A stretch of DNA of 64,000 nucleotides, taken from assembly GCA_963971225.1 (NCBI GenBank), contig OZ020269.1, positions 104,812,486 to 104,876,485 of the forward strand, read 5' to 3'. How positions within the stretch are numbered: the stretch's first letter is position 1; each line of letters starts with the position of its first letter. Positions 9,601-17,805 of the stretch are shown here, in pieces. Source of the DNA: Melieria omissa (Eukaryota; Arthropoda; Insecta; Diptera; Ulidiidae). The notes beneath the pieces were generated by a model. That model ran no database searches and had not been told where the DNA came from. It saw nothing but the letters and a program-made list of their open reading frames with translations. The translations under genes were made by a program, and so were the position numbers.

Positions 9601-11429
9601 TTGAAGTAAGCCTGTAAATAAGTCAATAGTAAACCAGTAAGTAAACCAGTTAGCTACTAAGTATGTCAGTAAGTAAGCTATTAAGTTAAGTAAACCAGTT
9701 GACCTCAACTTAAGTCATTAAAATAATAAGTAAGCCTGTAAGGAAGTCAGTAAGTAAACCAGTTAGATAGCCTTTTAGTAATTTAATAATAAACCCAGTA
9801 AGTAAATCAATTAGCCATAAATTAAGCCAATAGTAAACCCAGTAAGTAAAACAGTTAGCTCTTAAGTAAATCAGATAGTAACCCAGCAAGTAAATCAGTA
9901 AACCAGTTAACCCAATTAGAAAGCCAGTCATTAATTTTGTGAATTATTTTTCCTTTTCGCTTAAAATTTCAATACTCTGTGGATTTTGTTTTTAGCCAAA
10001 GATATCTATGAGTCAGTGGGAATCTAATCCTTAATCCCTTCATTGGGTCATTTAAATAATGTCTACAAATCTCATCTTAGATCTTCTTAACAGCTAGAAA
10101 AAACAACAACTGAACTAAACTTCATTTAACCCTTTCGCTATTTTGTTGCCTAATGGCACATGCTACTTTGTGGACGTCTGCATCCTCTATGGTTGTAAGA
10201 ATCGATTTTTTAGTTGGTCATTAGAATATTTTGAAGTTTTATATCAGCTGTACAACTTTGCTTCCGCCGTTTTCCGATAGGTGGCTGTACCGGCTGAGGC
10301 TGGTTGAAATACATAGATGGTAATGCCTTTAAAGTGAGTGTGGACAGTGCCTAACGAATTGTCATCGCCGTTTCAGTGACAGTTGTTCTTGTTTTCGTAT
10401 TATTCACGCTCGAAAATGTCCGTTTATGTGCCCAATTCTCGCCATTTGCGGGAAGTTTTACTTTTCTGTTACAATTCGAAAAAAAATGCAGCTGAAGCAC
10501 ATCGAATGCTCTCAGAAACTTACGGTGATGCTGCTCTGAGTGAAAGAACTTGTCGGGAGTGGTTTCAACGTTTTAAAAATGGAAGAGCGACATGACAAAG
10601 TCATCCTGCAACACGACAATGCTCGGCCTCACGTCGCAAAAGTGGTCAAAAAGTACCTGGAAACGCTGAAATGGGAAGTCTTGCCCCACCCGCCGTATTC
10701 CCCAGATGTCGCCCCTTCTGACTTCCACCTATTCCGTTCGATGGCACACGGCCTGGCAGATCAACATTTTCAATCCTTCGAAGAATTGGAAAAATTGATT
10801 GCTTCATGGATAGCGTCAAAAGAGGACTCCTTTTTTCGAGCCGGGATAAGAAAATTGCCGGAAAGATGGGAGAAAGTTGTCGCTAGCGACGGACAATACT
10901 TTGAATAATACATCTGTAAGCACTTTTTCGCAATAAAGCGTTTAATTTTGGAAAAAAAACGGCGGAAGCAAAGTTGTACACCTGATAAAAAATACGAAAT
11001 CAATCAACTGAATATTTAAGTTTAAAGAAGAGAAATATACACGTTTTTTATTGGTATATCTTGACATAGTAAAGGAAGAAGAAGCAGAAAAAATTAGAGA
11101 ACTTTTGCTTTTGAGAACTTTGCTTTTTTTGTTTTAATTTTGGCCGAATAAATTAAAAAATATTCACATTTTCGTTATGCGTAAAAATTTAAACAAAGCT
11201 CATAGCTTAGTTTCAATATGCTTTCATTTGATTTGACAGTACTTACACCATTGTGTGATAGAAAAATGCTGTCCATCCGCGCGGTCTCTCCAGGAAATTA
11301 TAGATGAGTCCTTGTCGGCGGGAGCGTGCGTTGCGATGAGCGCGTGTGTAGTGCAATGGTTTGCCCAAAAGTGACATTCGTGGTAGAAATAGTCGATCTC
11401 GTCTGGGATTTTTCTTCGACTTGCATAAG
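482..11429 (-). CDS. KCNQ: KCNQ-family (Kv7) voltage-gated potassium channel, 3' 14 coding exons
   Basis: Subunit of a tetrameric, slowly activating K+ channel of the plasma membrane that damps excitability (family knowledge). I joined 14 exons by eye: 11247-11429, 6019-6153, 5846-5928, 5602-5777, 5404-5529, 5207-5317, 4960-5147, 4719-4888, 4248-4318, 3302-3429, 1163-1256, 905-1098, 714-820, 482-639. Every phase fits and the total is exactly 641 codons with the stop. In order they give the N-terminal MSLLGKPL segment, S1-S2, S2-S3, the Arg-rich S4 ([17 protein letters not shown]), S5, pore with TIGYGD filter, S6 with FALPAGILGSG, the calmodulin-binding IQ helix ([11 protein letters not shown]), helix B ([18 protein letters not shown]), the helix C region ([18 protein letters not shown]) and a C-tail ending in IPNIRN. 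The first visible exon opens mid-codon, so at least one exon lies upstream. The Met of MSLLGKPL could be an internal start (623 residues). One intron is GC-AG. Confidence 0.95.
714..820 (-). CDS. KCNQ: KCNQ exon: Ser/Arg-rich C-terminal segment
   Basis: Between TATCCTTAG and GTGAGT. Encodes [20 protein letters not shown] and [15 protein letters not shown]. Ser/Arg-rich and probably phosphorylated; phases agree with both flanking exons. Confidence 0.8.
905..1098 (-). CDS. KCNQ: KCNQ exon: helix D region and variable tail
   Basis: Starts after CACTTTACGCAG and encodes [20 protein letters not shown], then a Ser/Ala/Gln-rich tail ending ERIKTSEE. The donor is GTAAGA at 899-904. If this intron is retained, translation stops after one more codon (AAG TAA), giving a channel without the last 88 residues. 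Confidence 0.9.
1163..1256 (-). CDS. KCNQ: KCNQ exon: helix C / assembly region
   Basis: Acceptor CTCAATTGCAG, donor CAG|GTGCTT. Encodes [20 protein letters not shown] then [11 protein letters not shown], following RVKNIHAR of the previous exon. This is the coiled-coil assembly region of Kv7 channels. Confidence 0.92.
1624..1776. mobile_element. hAT-like MITE (family A), complete, in a KCNQ intron
   Basis: 153 bp with terminal inverted repeats starting CAGGCGCGGATCCAG and CAGTGGCGGATCCAG. The flanking 8-mers at 1616-1623 and 1777-1784 are both ACCACAAC, a perfect 8-bp target duplication as made by hAT transposases. No coding capacity. C/G runs near both ends could pair. A second complete copy is at 29187-29348. 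Confidence 0.9.
2391..2495. repeat. Short interspersed repeat, copy 1
   Basis: The block with TCAGTAAGGGGCACTAAGCC near its start and GAGGTCCTCTATCGAA in the middle, ending near GTGTTGCACTG, recurs at 20582-20728. The second copy has about 45 extra bases internally. Ends resemble weak inverted repeats (CAGTAAGGGGCACTA / CAGTGCAACACTA). Class unknown. Confidence 0.6.
3302..3429 (-). CDS. KCNQ: KCNQ exon: calmodulin-binding helix B
   Basis: Encodes [20 protein letters not shown] then [20 protein letters not shown], the highly conserved KCNQ C-terminal block. Donor AG|GTAAGA. The acceptor (TATTTAAG) is weak in pyrimidines but is fixed by phase. Confidence 0.93.
4248..4318 (-). CDS. KCNQ: KCNQ short exon before helix B
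   Basis: A 71-bp exon between ATTTCATATAG and GTGAGT. Encodes [20 protein letters not shown] then IRT. The [17 protein letters not shown] junction with the next exon matches the start of Kv7 helix B. Confidence 0.88.
4719..4888 (-). CDS. KCNQ: KCNQ exon: helix A-B linker
   Basis: Acceptor TTTTTTTTAATAG, donor GTATGT. Encodes [19 protein letters not shown], then a polar linker ending TLLEQAG. The linker is the least conserved part of the family; placement rests on phase continuity with both neighbours. Confidence 0.85.
4960..5147 (-). CDS. KCNQ: KCNQ exon: end of S6 and calmodulin-binding helix A
   Basis: Acceptor TCATTGCAG, donor GTAAGT. Encodes [20 protein letters not shown] and the IQ-type motif [18 protein letters not shown]. 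In Kv7 channels helix A binds calmodulin and governs assembly and gating (family knowledge). Confidence 0.95.
5207..5317 (-). CDS. KCNQ: KCNQ exon: selectivity filter and S6
   Basis: Exactly 37 codons, acceptor CCTGAACAG and donor GTGAGT. Carries the K+ selectivity filter TIGYGD, then [12 protein letters not shown] and S6 ending SFFALPA. Confidence 0.96.
5404..5529 (-). CDS. KCNQ: KCNQ exon: S5 and turret
   Basis: Exactly 42 codons between CTTTTAG and GTAAGT. Encodes [20 protein letters not shown] (S5), then the [20 protein letters not shown] turret and pore-helix start. Confidence 0.95.
5602..5777 (-). CDS. KCNQ: KCNQ exon: S3, voltage-sensor S4 and S4-S5 linker
   Basis: Encodes [15 protein letters not shown] (S3), [20 protein letters not shown] (S4 with regularly spaced Arg) and [20 protein letters not shown] (S4-S5 linker). 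Acceptor CTATTCTTAG, donor CAG|GTCTGA. Confidence 0.95.
5846..5928 (-). CDS. KCNQ: KCNQ exon: S2-S3 linker, ends at a GC donor
   Basis: Starts after CGATTAG and encodes [19 protein letters not shown] then ITQTFCVV. The only junction that keeps the frame and rebuilds the conserved ...[11 protein letters not shown] sequence uses GCGAGT as the 5' splice site. The nearby GT dinucleotides all give a shifted frame. Confidence 0.9.
6019..6153 (-). CDS. KCNQ: KCNQ exon: S1-S2
   Basis: Flanked by ATTTCAG and GTAAGA. Encodes [19 protein letters not shown] and then [20 protein letters not shown] followed by IEFVIR, i.e. the S1 helix, the S1-S2 loop and S2. The 5-kb intron upstream of it (6154-11246) is the largest in the visible gene and is filled with repeats and transposon remains. 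Confidence 0.93.
6360..6861. mobile_element. TTAA-flanked MITE (family B), complete, in KCNQ intron
   Basis: About 502 bp starting CCCTTTCGACCCCAAAGTTG and ending GGGGTCGAAAGGG. Flanks are TTAG (6356-6359, mutated) and TTAA (6862-6865). TTAA duplication with CCC termini is the piggyBac signature. No transposase remains. Relatives are at 38468-38929, 45366-45687, 51362-51750 and 53025-53386. Confidence 0.82.
7020..7580. repeat. Degenerate GCCGAA-rich repeat
   Basis: Words such as GCCGAAGCCGAATA and CCTTCGGCTAAAGTATT recur irregularly. Two related blocks (near 7400 and 7485) share GGGCGAAAACCTTCGGCTAA with few changes. A smaller related patch is at 53790-53880. Confidence 0.5.
7690..8000. repeat. 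Three degenerate tandem units of about 120 bp
   Basis: CATAGGCTATATAAGATTGG, CATAGGCTACATAAAACCGG and CATAGGCTATAAACATTAAC, each followed by CCACGCC, start near 7698, 7821 and 7940. Confidence 0.6.
8640..9935. repeat. GTAAGTAAACCAGTTA-type minisatellite in KCNQ intron
   Basis: About 1.3 kb built from variants of GTAAGT, AAACCAGTTA, AGTCAGTAA and AAGCTATTAAG, with a basic 4-bp rhythm and higher-order units of about 40-200 bp. On the plus strand it is dense in GTAAGT words. On the KCNQ sense strand these read ACTTAC, so they are not splice donors for KCNQ. Confidence 0.8.
10244..10985 (+). mobile_element. Internally deleted mariner element
   Basis: 742 bp with near-perfect inverted repeats (TCAGCTGTACAACTTTGC at the left; the right end differs by one base) and TA target duplications at 10242-10243 and 10986-10987. 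A complete mariner is about 1.3 kb, so roughly 0.5 kb of the middle is missing. It sits in the KCNQ 5-kb intron, opposite to KCNQ. Confidence 0.92.
10416..10908 (+). pseudogene. mariner transposase, deleted in the middle
   Basis: The N-terminal 60 residues begin [17 protein letters not shown] and carry the helix-turn-helix ([11 protein letters not shown]). The sequence then jumps, with a change of frame, to the C-terminal half: [10 protein letters not shown] (second catalytic Asp) and [13 protein letters not shown] (third Asp, mariner DD34D type), ending QYFE and TAA at 10906-10908. The first catalytic Asp and its surroundings are lost, so it cannot make a working transposase. Confidence 0.9.
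11247..11429 (-). CDS. KCNQ: KCNQ exon: cytoplasmic N-terminus up to S1
   Basis: Starts after a good acceptor (TTTTGTGTTTTTCAG) and ends at GTAAGT (11241-11246). It encodes [18 protein letters not shown], then SLLGKPL, and [18 protein letters not shown] just before S1. The NFLERPRG motif is diagnostic of KCNQ channels. The exon begins with the third base of a split codon, so it is not the first exon unless translation starts at the internal Met. Confidence 0.9.
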
Positions 11430-12119
11430 CTGAAAAACACAAAACCCATTTCGGCTGGTTTTCAAATTGAAAATGTATCCAATGAAAATTTTAATGATAT
11501 ATAGGATTAGTTAGTACTTTTTTTTAGCATTAGTAAAGCAATTTTTTCGCTCTGCCAAATATTTCTAAATAATAGCAGCAAATTGTTGATGACCAAAACT
11601 TCATTTTTAATTCAAAATTGTTTACATGAGCCGGGGACTTTTTTCACTGCGTATTCACTTCACTTGCCTGAACTGAAATGTCTCAAAACTTGTATTTAAC
11701 TTGCCTTAATTTAAATTTCTTGTCATAAAACATGAGACACTCGTTGTTTTCATCCATTGTGATGCAGGGATAACCCAATCAAACAGTTTCACATTCAAAA
11801 TACTTAAAAATTCTATAAAACTCTCACAATTCGAGCACCAAATATTCAATGTAAAACTTTTTTAGTTATTTAATTTTAGAGTCTTGCACGTCAAATGCTT
11901 GGAATCGAAATGAAAACCAGTTATGGCCAATTATTTCCATAGCGAACCCAATCGAACCCACACCTCAAAGGTTGCCTTTGTTTCTTCTTTCGCGAAATAA
12001 TTTTTATGATTCAACCGCCAGGAAAGATAATTTCAATTTATTAGCATCTTCACTGCCATTTCATTCAAATGCTGAAATCTATACTTTTACGACTATCGCT
12101 GTGCATTGGGACTCTTTCG

Positions 12120-12310
12120 TTTTGTTTTTATACAATTAAAATCAGAAAAGGTGGGTCAGTAAATTAAAAACAGTATTATCGCCACACCGCATAGAACAAC
12201 ATGTGGAACGACGCGCCGACGCTTCTTCGCAGTAGTCGACGCCCGTCAGCGCGGAGATAGCAGCCTGTCACCTTTGGGTGTCAGTTGCTTGCTGGAGCTG
12301 CGCCTTGTCA
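12120..12310. other. G+C-rich block, unassigned
   Basis: Stands out from A+T-rich surroundings (GACGCGCCGACGCTTCTTCG, GACGCCCGTCAGCGCGGAG). No long frame or splice sites found. It could be a regulatory element or a 5' non-coding exon of KCNQ. Confidence 0.25.
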
Positions 12311-12315
12311 ATTAC

Positions 12316-12480
12316 TTAATCAATGCTCATAAATCTGTCTGTAATCGTTTTACAACAATGATGACACAAGACATTTTTGATTACCAAAGCCGTATGAGAC
12401 AAGTTTAATGCCCACAAGCGGCCTAAAAGTGACACATTGGGTGGAAATATTCGTAATTGGGGACAAACTGACTTATGCCG
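12316..12480 (-). other. Degenerate look-alike of the KCNQ N-terminal exon
   Basis: On the minus strand CGAATATTTCCACCCAATG and TGTCACTTTTAGGC resemble the real exon about 1 kb away (CGACTATTTCTACCACGAATG, then TCACTTTTGGGC; the first is split here across the start codon). In the matching frame it reads LRIFPPNVSLLGR against [13 protein letters not shown]. No clean splice sites flank it and similarity fades outside about 45 bp. It may be an eroded duplicate exon or chance. Confidence 0.3.
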
Positions 12481-12539
12481 TGTAAGTGAACAAAACACGA
12501 GTGATATATAGAAGCCAGAGTTTCAATAATTCAAATTGT

Positions 12540-14008
12540 AAGAAATCGAGAATATAAAAAAAAAATATTTATTTCATAAAAAATATGTATAATACGAAAA
12601 TTTGTCGTTACAGAATCTTCTATAAAATTTAGGAAATACCAAAAAATAATTCAAGAAAAATTCAATTATTAAATTAAATCATGAATAATTGAAATTTAAA
12701 GACAAAATTTAATTTTCCTTAAAAATTAATGTATAAAAATTAATTACACGAAGAAATTTTTTCAAAATAAAAAAACCAATCATTTTAACTTTTAAAAAAT
12801 CTCTTTTTCTTTAAAAATTTATTTATTATTTGAAGAAAAAAGGCAGTTTAAGAAAATTTAATTTTTTGGTATTCATTTTGTACTGATTTTTTAATTTTAT
12901 TTTTATTTATAAAACTGAAATGAACTAGGAAATTTTGAACAAAAAAAATAAAGGAAAAAATAAACTCTGTCATTAAATATTAGTTTATAAAACGTAAACA
13001 AAACTAACCATTTTTAAATTTAAATTTTCTTAAAAAATTCATTGAAAAAAATTTTAATATTAAGGAATTCAATCAAATCAAATTTATTCATAAAAGTTAA
13101 ACAAATCTATGAAATTTTTCAAAAATTTAGTTTTTAATAGCAAACTCATTTGCAGGATTGAAGCAAAACTATGAAATTCTTCAAATAATTACATAAATTT
13201 TTCGTTAAAAATTCATTAATCCATTTTAAGCCAAACTAAGCAATTACGGAAAAAAATCATTTAAGTTGGTTTTAAAAATGGTTAACACATTCAATTTTTC
13301 ATTAATAATTAATTTTAAACTGGAAACAAAACTACAAAAACTAAAAAATTTTTGTTATAACTCTAAAACAAACAGGAAAATTAAAAAAAAATAATAATTG
13401 ACAATTAGTTATTCATTTTAGCCAAATTTAACAATTACAAAAAACTCATTTATTAAGTTCATTAAAAAAATTGCTAAACATATTTAATTTTTCATTAAAA
13501 ATTTATTTATAAAATTTAAGCAAAACTACTTAATTTTTAGAAAATGAAATATTTCTGTAAAAATTAATTTATAAAAATTTAAATTTTAAAACTAAAAAAT
13601 TCAAAGAAAAAAATTGCATACATTTTATAATGTGTGTGGAAAACTTAAAAAAAATTTAAGAAAACTAAAAAAATATTACAATTTTCGTTAACAATGCATT
13701 TTTAACTTTTAAACAAAACTAGAAAAAGATGTATGCTTAAAATTTTTCAACACTAATTTATTTCAACAATTTTCAAGTTGAAAAGAAAAGAAGAAGAAGA
13801 AAAGTAAAAATTTACGTAAAAAAGTACTTGTAAAACTTAAAAAAAAAATTAAGAAAACATAAAAAATATTTTCGTTAACGATGCATTTCTTAAATTTAAA
13901 CAAAATTAAAAAAGTTGTATATTGAAAATTTTTCTATACAAACTCATTTATACAATTTTCAAGTTGAAATAATTAAAAAAAAATTTAAATAATTTACAAA
14001 CTTAATTA
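12540..14008. repeat. A+T-rich degenerate repeat tract, no gene
   Basis: Phrases such as TTTCATTAAAAATTTATTTA, ATAAAATTTAAGCAAAACTA and GAAATTTTTCAAAAA recur about every 60-70 bp in degraded form across 1.4 kb; the tract resumes at 14,640-14,930. No supported coding frame. Confidence 0.5.
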
Positions 14009-14010
14009 TA

Positions 14011-14637
14011 TAGGGTGTTTTTTTTAGAGGTATAGAACTTCGAATTGAAATAAAACACAAGAAAATCGTTTTAATGTCCATCAATTTGGCTTTATTGGAT
14101 AATTTGTAGGATAATTTTATGCCATTAAGTTTTAAATATGATTTCGGGCATGTGGCCGCCGCGGCTGGCTCGAATAAAGCCAATTCTACAGGTCCAATTT
14201 TTAAAGTTGATGGACAAAGCTCCAATTGCTGTGCACGGTGGCGAATCGATTCATTCGGGTCCTCTTCAACATTTTGCTCTACAGCGGCAATTGTTTCTTC
14301 GGTGCGCACTGTTCGACGTCTCTGCGGATGCGTATTATCACATAGAGTAAACGTAGTGCGAAAACGACCCATGGTTAACCGATGGATGGACCGATTTTTC
14401 TCTGATGGACAATTATGTCGACCATAAAATGGACGGAGCTTGCGGTAAACTTCGCGAACTGAACCATTATTTTCGAAATAAATTTGCACGATTTGCAAGC
14501 GTTGTTCTTTTGTCAACCTGTTCGTGATGAAATGGCAAACCAAACTGAACATAAATGACATTAGAGTTGCCAGATTTGACCACAAAATGCCAGTTTTATC
14601 TCTATTCGAAAAACAAACCTCTAAAAAAAACACCCTA
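14011..14637 (-). mobile_element. Deleted mariner/Tc1-like element (DD41D-type), copy 1
   Basis: 627 bp with inverted ends TAGGGTGTTTTTTTTAGAGG and TA on both sides (14009-14010, 14638-14639). The minus strand keeps a transposase N-terminus (RLTKEQRLQIVQIYFENNGS, then VREVYRKLRPFYGRHNCPSE) but the catalytic core is deleted. The final codons read HMPEIIFKT and a stop in another frame. The family (rosa-like, DD41D) is inferred from the N- and C-terminal motifs. It is a close copy of 24954-25575. Confidence 0.85.
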
Positions 14638-15081
14638 TACATTAAAAGAGATAAACAAATGAACATTAAAAAATAATAATATTTTAATACAAAACTAATA
14701 ATTGCAAAGGGTAAAATCTTGTTAACTATGAAATTGGAACCCAGCCAACTCAACTAAAAAACATTAATTAAAATTGAATTAAAAGAAAATTCAAAGTATC
14801 GGACAAACAGTACAGCAAATGTAATTTTGAAAAAAAGTCACTTCATAAAACAATAAATTTTAACTAAATACAAAAATTATAATACTCTCATTAAAAAAAA
14901 AAAGAAGAAAACGCGCCGAAGAAATATGTTAAAAAACTCTTATCAGAAGAGAAATTGCAAATCACCCAACCCAACACAAACAGAAAATTAATGCAAAAGC
15001 ATATTAAACTAAATATTAAAAAAATTCTCCTCATATAAAGTAAAATAAAAAATCCAAAGAAAAAATTGAAAAAAAGTTCTT

Positions 15082-15203
15082 GTCAGAAGTGGGATTCGAA
15101 CCCACGCCCTCAGAGAGGACCAGAACGCTCCGAATGTATACCTTCGTAATGAAGGCAAGTTTGCACTTGAGTCTGGCGCCTTAGACCGCTCGGCCATCCT
15201 GAC
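15082..15203 (-). tRNA. tRNA-Leu(CAA) with intron, copy 1
   Basis: Minus strand begins GTCAGGATGGCCGAGCGG and ends with the GGGTTCGAATCCCACTTCTGAC T-arm and acceptor stem (written here as one 22-base span only in part: GGGTTCGAATCCC). Anticodon CAA lies in CCAGACTCAAG. A 40-nt intron follows position 37 (plus-strand 15126-15165). The mature 82 nt fold as a type-II tRNA. A T-run just downstream on the minus strand serves as the Pol III stop. Confidence 0.96.
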
Positions 15204-16137
15204 ACTTGGCAACTCGCTGCCAAAGTGTTCACTTGACTGCCACCACTAACGATTTAGTGGCTCGCTAATAGAGACATCAAATCATTTAAAATATAAATCA
15301 ACAAGTCGACTGCGCACCTCGGCGACAAAAGTATTCGCCATTAGCTCGTGTTGTGCGACGTGTCTAGACGCGTGTAGCTGCTGCGCCACAAGCATTCTTG
15401 AGGGCATTTATCATCGGATTGTTAAGACGTCATTAAGCATATAGTCGAAGGGATTTGGACATATACATATACCTATATCTATTATATACTACTACTATTA
15501 CTATATATATTTATACTAATTAAAATTGTTTACTTACCCCTCATGCGCACCAACAAGTCCGCCAACTGAGTTCGCCAAACAAAAACACACTTTGCAAATA
15601 TCTCTCTCTTCACTTTCAAGTTGCTTTCACTGCATTTGCACTTTAAACGCTGCTCAAATTGTTGTCTGGCTTTGTTCATTTAGCAGCCAATGGACGCGTT
15701 GACAAGCCGAGCGCCTTGTTTGAGCAATTCGATGCGGCCGCTCTCTCGCCCACTATGCAGCCAGCTATTTCGCTTTTGCTTTTTGCTTTATGCGTAATTT
15801 TAGAATATAAAAAAACGTACACGTACGTTATTCAAACGCAGAGAAAACAATTGTTTAGCCACAAAATGTTCCAAAAATGTCATTTGCATATTGCTGAAAA
15901 ACGCCAACACCGCCCACGCACATCATTTCACGCATGCAGACAAACACACACATGCCACATACAAATTGTCTCTTGACACTCATGGTAGAAAAAAATTAAA
16001 ATAATTTCGAATATTTCAGACAGAAAAAATCTAATTTTAAAAATGCTAACGAGGAATTTGCAAAATTATAAAAACAAAAATAAAGATGAAAAGTGGAAAA
16101 ACAACAAAGCGAATTTTAATATTTAAAAAAAAATCTT
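15204..16137. other. Between tRNA-Leu copies: G+C-richer unassigned DNA
   Basis: 15300-15420 and 15540-15770 are G+C-richer than their surroundings and contain CpG-rich words. No coding frame has convincing splice sites. A minus-strand splice-donor word lies at 15532-15537. The rest is A+T-rich filler with some CACACA-type repeats near 15950. Confidence 0.4.
15538..15600 (-). other. Candidate 5' non-coding exon end (possibly KCNQ)
   Basis: On the minus strand an initiator-like TCAGTT (15564-15569) is followed 30 nt later by GAGGG|GTAAGT, a strong donor at 15532-15537. Joined to the KCNQ exon at 11429 there would be no in-frame upstream Met, so translation would start at the MSLLGKPL Met. The exon's 5' limit and its connection are not shown by the sequence. 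Confidence 0.22.
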
Positions 16138-16261
16138 GTCAGAAGTGGGATTCGAACCCACGCCCTCAGAGAGGACCAGAACGCTCCGAATGTTTGTACC
16201 CTCGAATTGAAGGCAAGTTTGCACTTGAGTCTGGCGCCTTAGACCGCTCGGCCATCCTGAC
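16138..16261 (-). tRNA. tRNA-Leu(CAA) with intron, copy 2
   Basis: Mature part identical to copy 1, with a 42-nt intron (plus-strand 16182-16223). The 3' flank shares AAAAGTGGAAAAACAACAA with copy 3 at 21.7 kb, so these two arose by a recent duplication of a larger piece. T-run terminator present. Confidence 0.96.
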
Positions 16262-16322
16262 ATGTGACGGGTTGTTGTCAAAGTTGTCACTTAAAGCAAA
16301 GCAGTACATGAGATGAAAAATA

Positions 16323-17803
16323 CAGTCCATTTCACAACTATATCACCACTTCATTTTTGTAAGTGTTTTGTAAAAGAAATCATTTCCAGTAAAATTGCCT
16401 ATTGTGTTTTATTAGTTATCTGAAATTACGTATATGTAAAATTAAAAAAAAAAAAATAAGGCTGTTACATAGATAATTATTGACAAGTTTATTTTTCTAC
16501 TATTTCATAACTATATCACCACTTGCAATATTTGATTTTAATTAAGAGTAAACAACTAACGAACTGCAAAATTGTTAACTCAGTAGCTCGTTGGGCCACC
16601 CCTATTTTCCAGCAACGCGGCCAGTCTATTTGGCATGCTATCCACCAGCTTCTGGAGCGTTTCCTGTGGAATATCAACCCAAGCCATTTCTATTGCAGCT
16701 TGTAGATCTTGCACGTTACTAAACTGCCGGTTATTAGCATAAACCTTCCGTACTAATATTCCCCAGAGGTTTTCCATTGGGTTTTGATCTGGTGAACATG
16801 CAGGCCAGTCAAGAACATCAATTTCGTGGTCAGAAAACCACTCCCTTGATACTCTGCTCACGTGAATAGCGGCGTTATCCTGCTGGAAAACCCATTCCCC
16901 CTCACTGCGGTTCTCTAAAAAGTGCAGGAGATTATTCGCAAGGACTCTGACGTACTTTTCACTGTTCATCCTAGTTGACGGAAAGGCTAATGGCAGTGTT
17001 GCACACGATGAAAACCCACCCCACACCATTAGACTTCCTCCGCCAAAATTCCGTTTCGAGAAGTAAAGTGGATCCTTGCGAAGATCTCGCCAGTAGTACT
17101 GGAAACCATCTGGACCATCCAAATTACATTTTTTCTCATCTGAAAAAATTACCTGAGAAGAAAGCGGTGATAAAATAACACGAAATTAAAAACATGTTTC
17201 TTGAATACGTACCTTGGTCCAGTTACGGGTCAAGTTTTTTCGTGCAAATCCTAGACGAGCGTCGATATGATGTTTGGTGAGTCTTGGCGTGCTCTTCATT
17301 TTTTGATTTTGAAGGTGCGGGCACCTTTGAAGTGCGCGAAAAACCGTAGGCAGTGACACATTTAATTTCAATTCATTCCGCAACTGTCTTAAGCTTTTGG
17401 TAGAATTGCTTGCAGCTCGGGCAATTCGACGCTCATCTCGTGGTAATAGTTTTTTTTTGGGGCCGCCCATTTTATTTGTGCCATAACTATCGGTATTTTT
17501 CAAAAAATTTGCGATTGTCACGTGATTACGTGCCAATTTGCGTCTAACTTCGCGTAAGGATAGCCCAACTTTACGAAATGCCTTAATTTTGCCAATTTCC
17601 TCGACCGTTAAATATTTTCCGCGTGGCATTTCGTGTAACGAATGAATAAGTATAATTTACAGCATTACAATGTCGAAAAAAATTGTTTTGACAGCAAGAA
17701 AAATGAGTATTTGATTAGTGGTGATATAGTTATGAAACAGTAAAAAAAATATTTTTTTTGAAACTTATATGAAACAATGGTGATATAGTTATGAAATGGA
17801 CTG
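16323..17803 (-). mobile_element. Complete Tc3-like (Tc1/mariner) transposon
   Basis: 1,481 bp between TA duplications (16321-16322, 17804-17805). Outer ends match CAGTCCATTTCATAACTATA on both sides with one change. Each end carries a second inner copy of the motif TTTCATAACTATATCACCAC (16502-16521 and the reverse near 17719-17738), an IR/DR arrangement with two binding sites per end. The transposase reads without stops or shifts once a 60-bp intron is removed. It sits immediately next to tRNA-Leu copy 2. Confidence 0.93.
16580..17629 (-). CDS. Tc3-like transposase, apparently intact, one intron
   Basis: Exons 17213-17629 and 16580-17152, 329 residues. Starts MPRGKYLTVEEIGKIKAF with two N-terminal helix-turn-helix regions (about residues 1-110) that bind the element ends. 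The catalytic core has the three acidic residues: Asp in VIFSDEKK, Asp in QQDNAAIH and Glu in NPMENLWG, with exactly 34 residues between the last two (DD34E). The GGGSLMVWGGF motif is also present. The intron 17153-17212 has GTACGT and TTCTTCTCAG borders and falls just before the first catalytic Asp. If unspliced, translation stops after RIQETCF, giving a 147-residue protein with only the DNA-binding part. Length and motifs match Tc3-type transposases. I see no disabling lesion. Confidence 0.92.
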
Positions 17804-17805
17804 TA

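Noticed and set aside
9710..9931. Hydrophobic Leu/Tyr-rich minus-strand frame
   Set aside because: Translation of the GTAAGT-type minisatellite; not a membrane protein.
14119..14427. Plus-strand frame in the mariner-like copies (also at 25057-25365)
   Set aside because: Antisense shadow of the transposase remnant, duplicated because the element is duplicated.
13959..14753. A 264-codon minus-strand frame
   Set aside because: It is a chance fusion of A+T-rich flank with the N-terminal transposase remnant of the 14011-14637 element; the catalytic core is absent.
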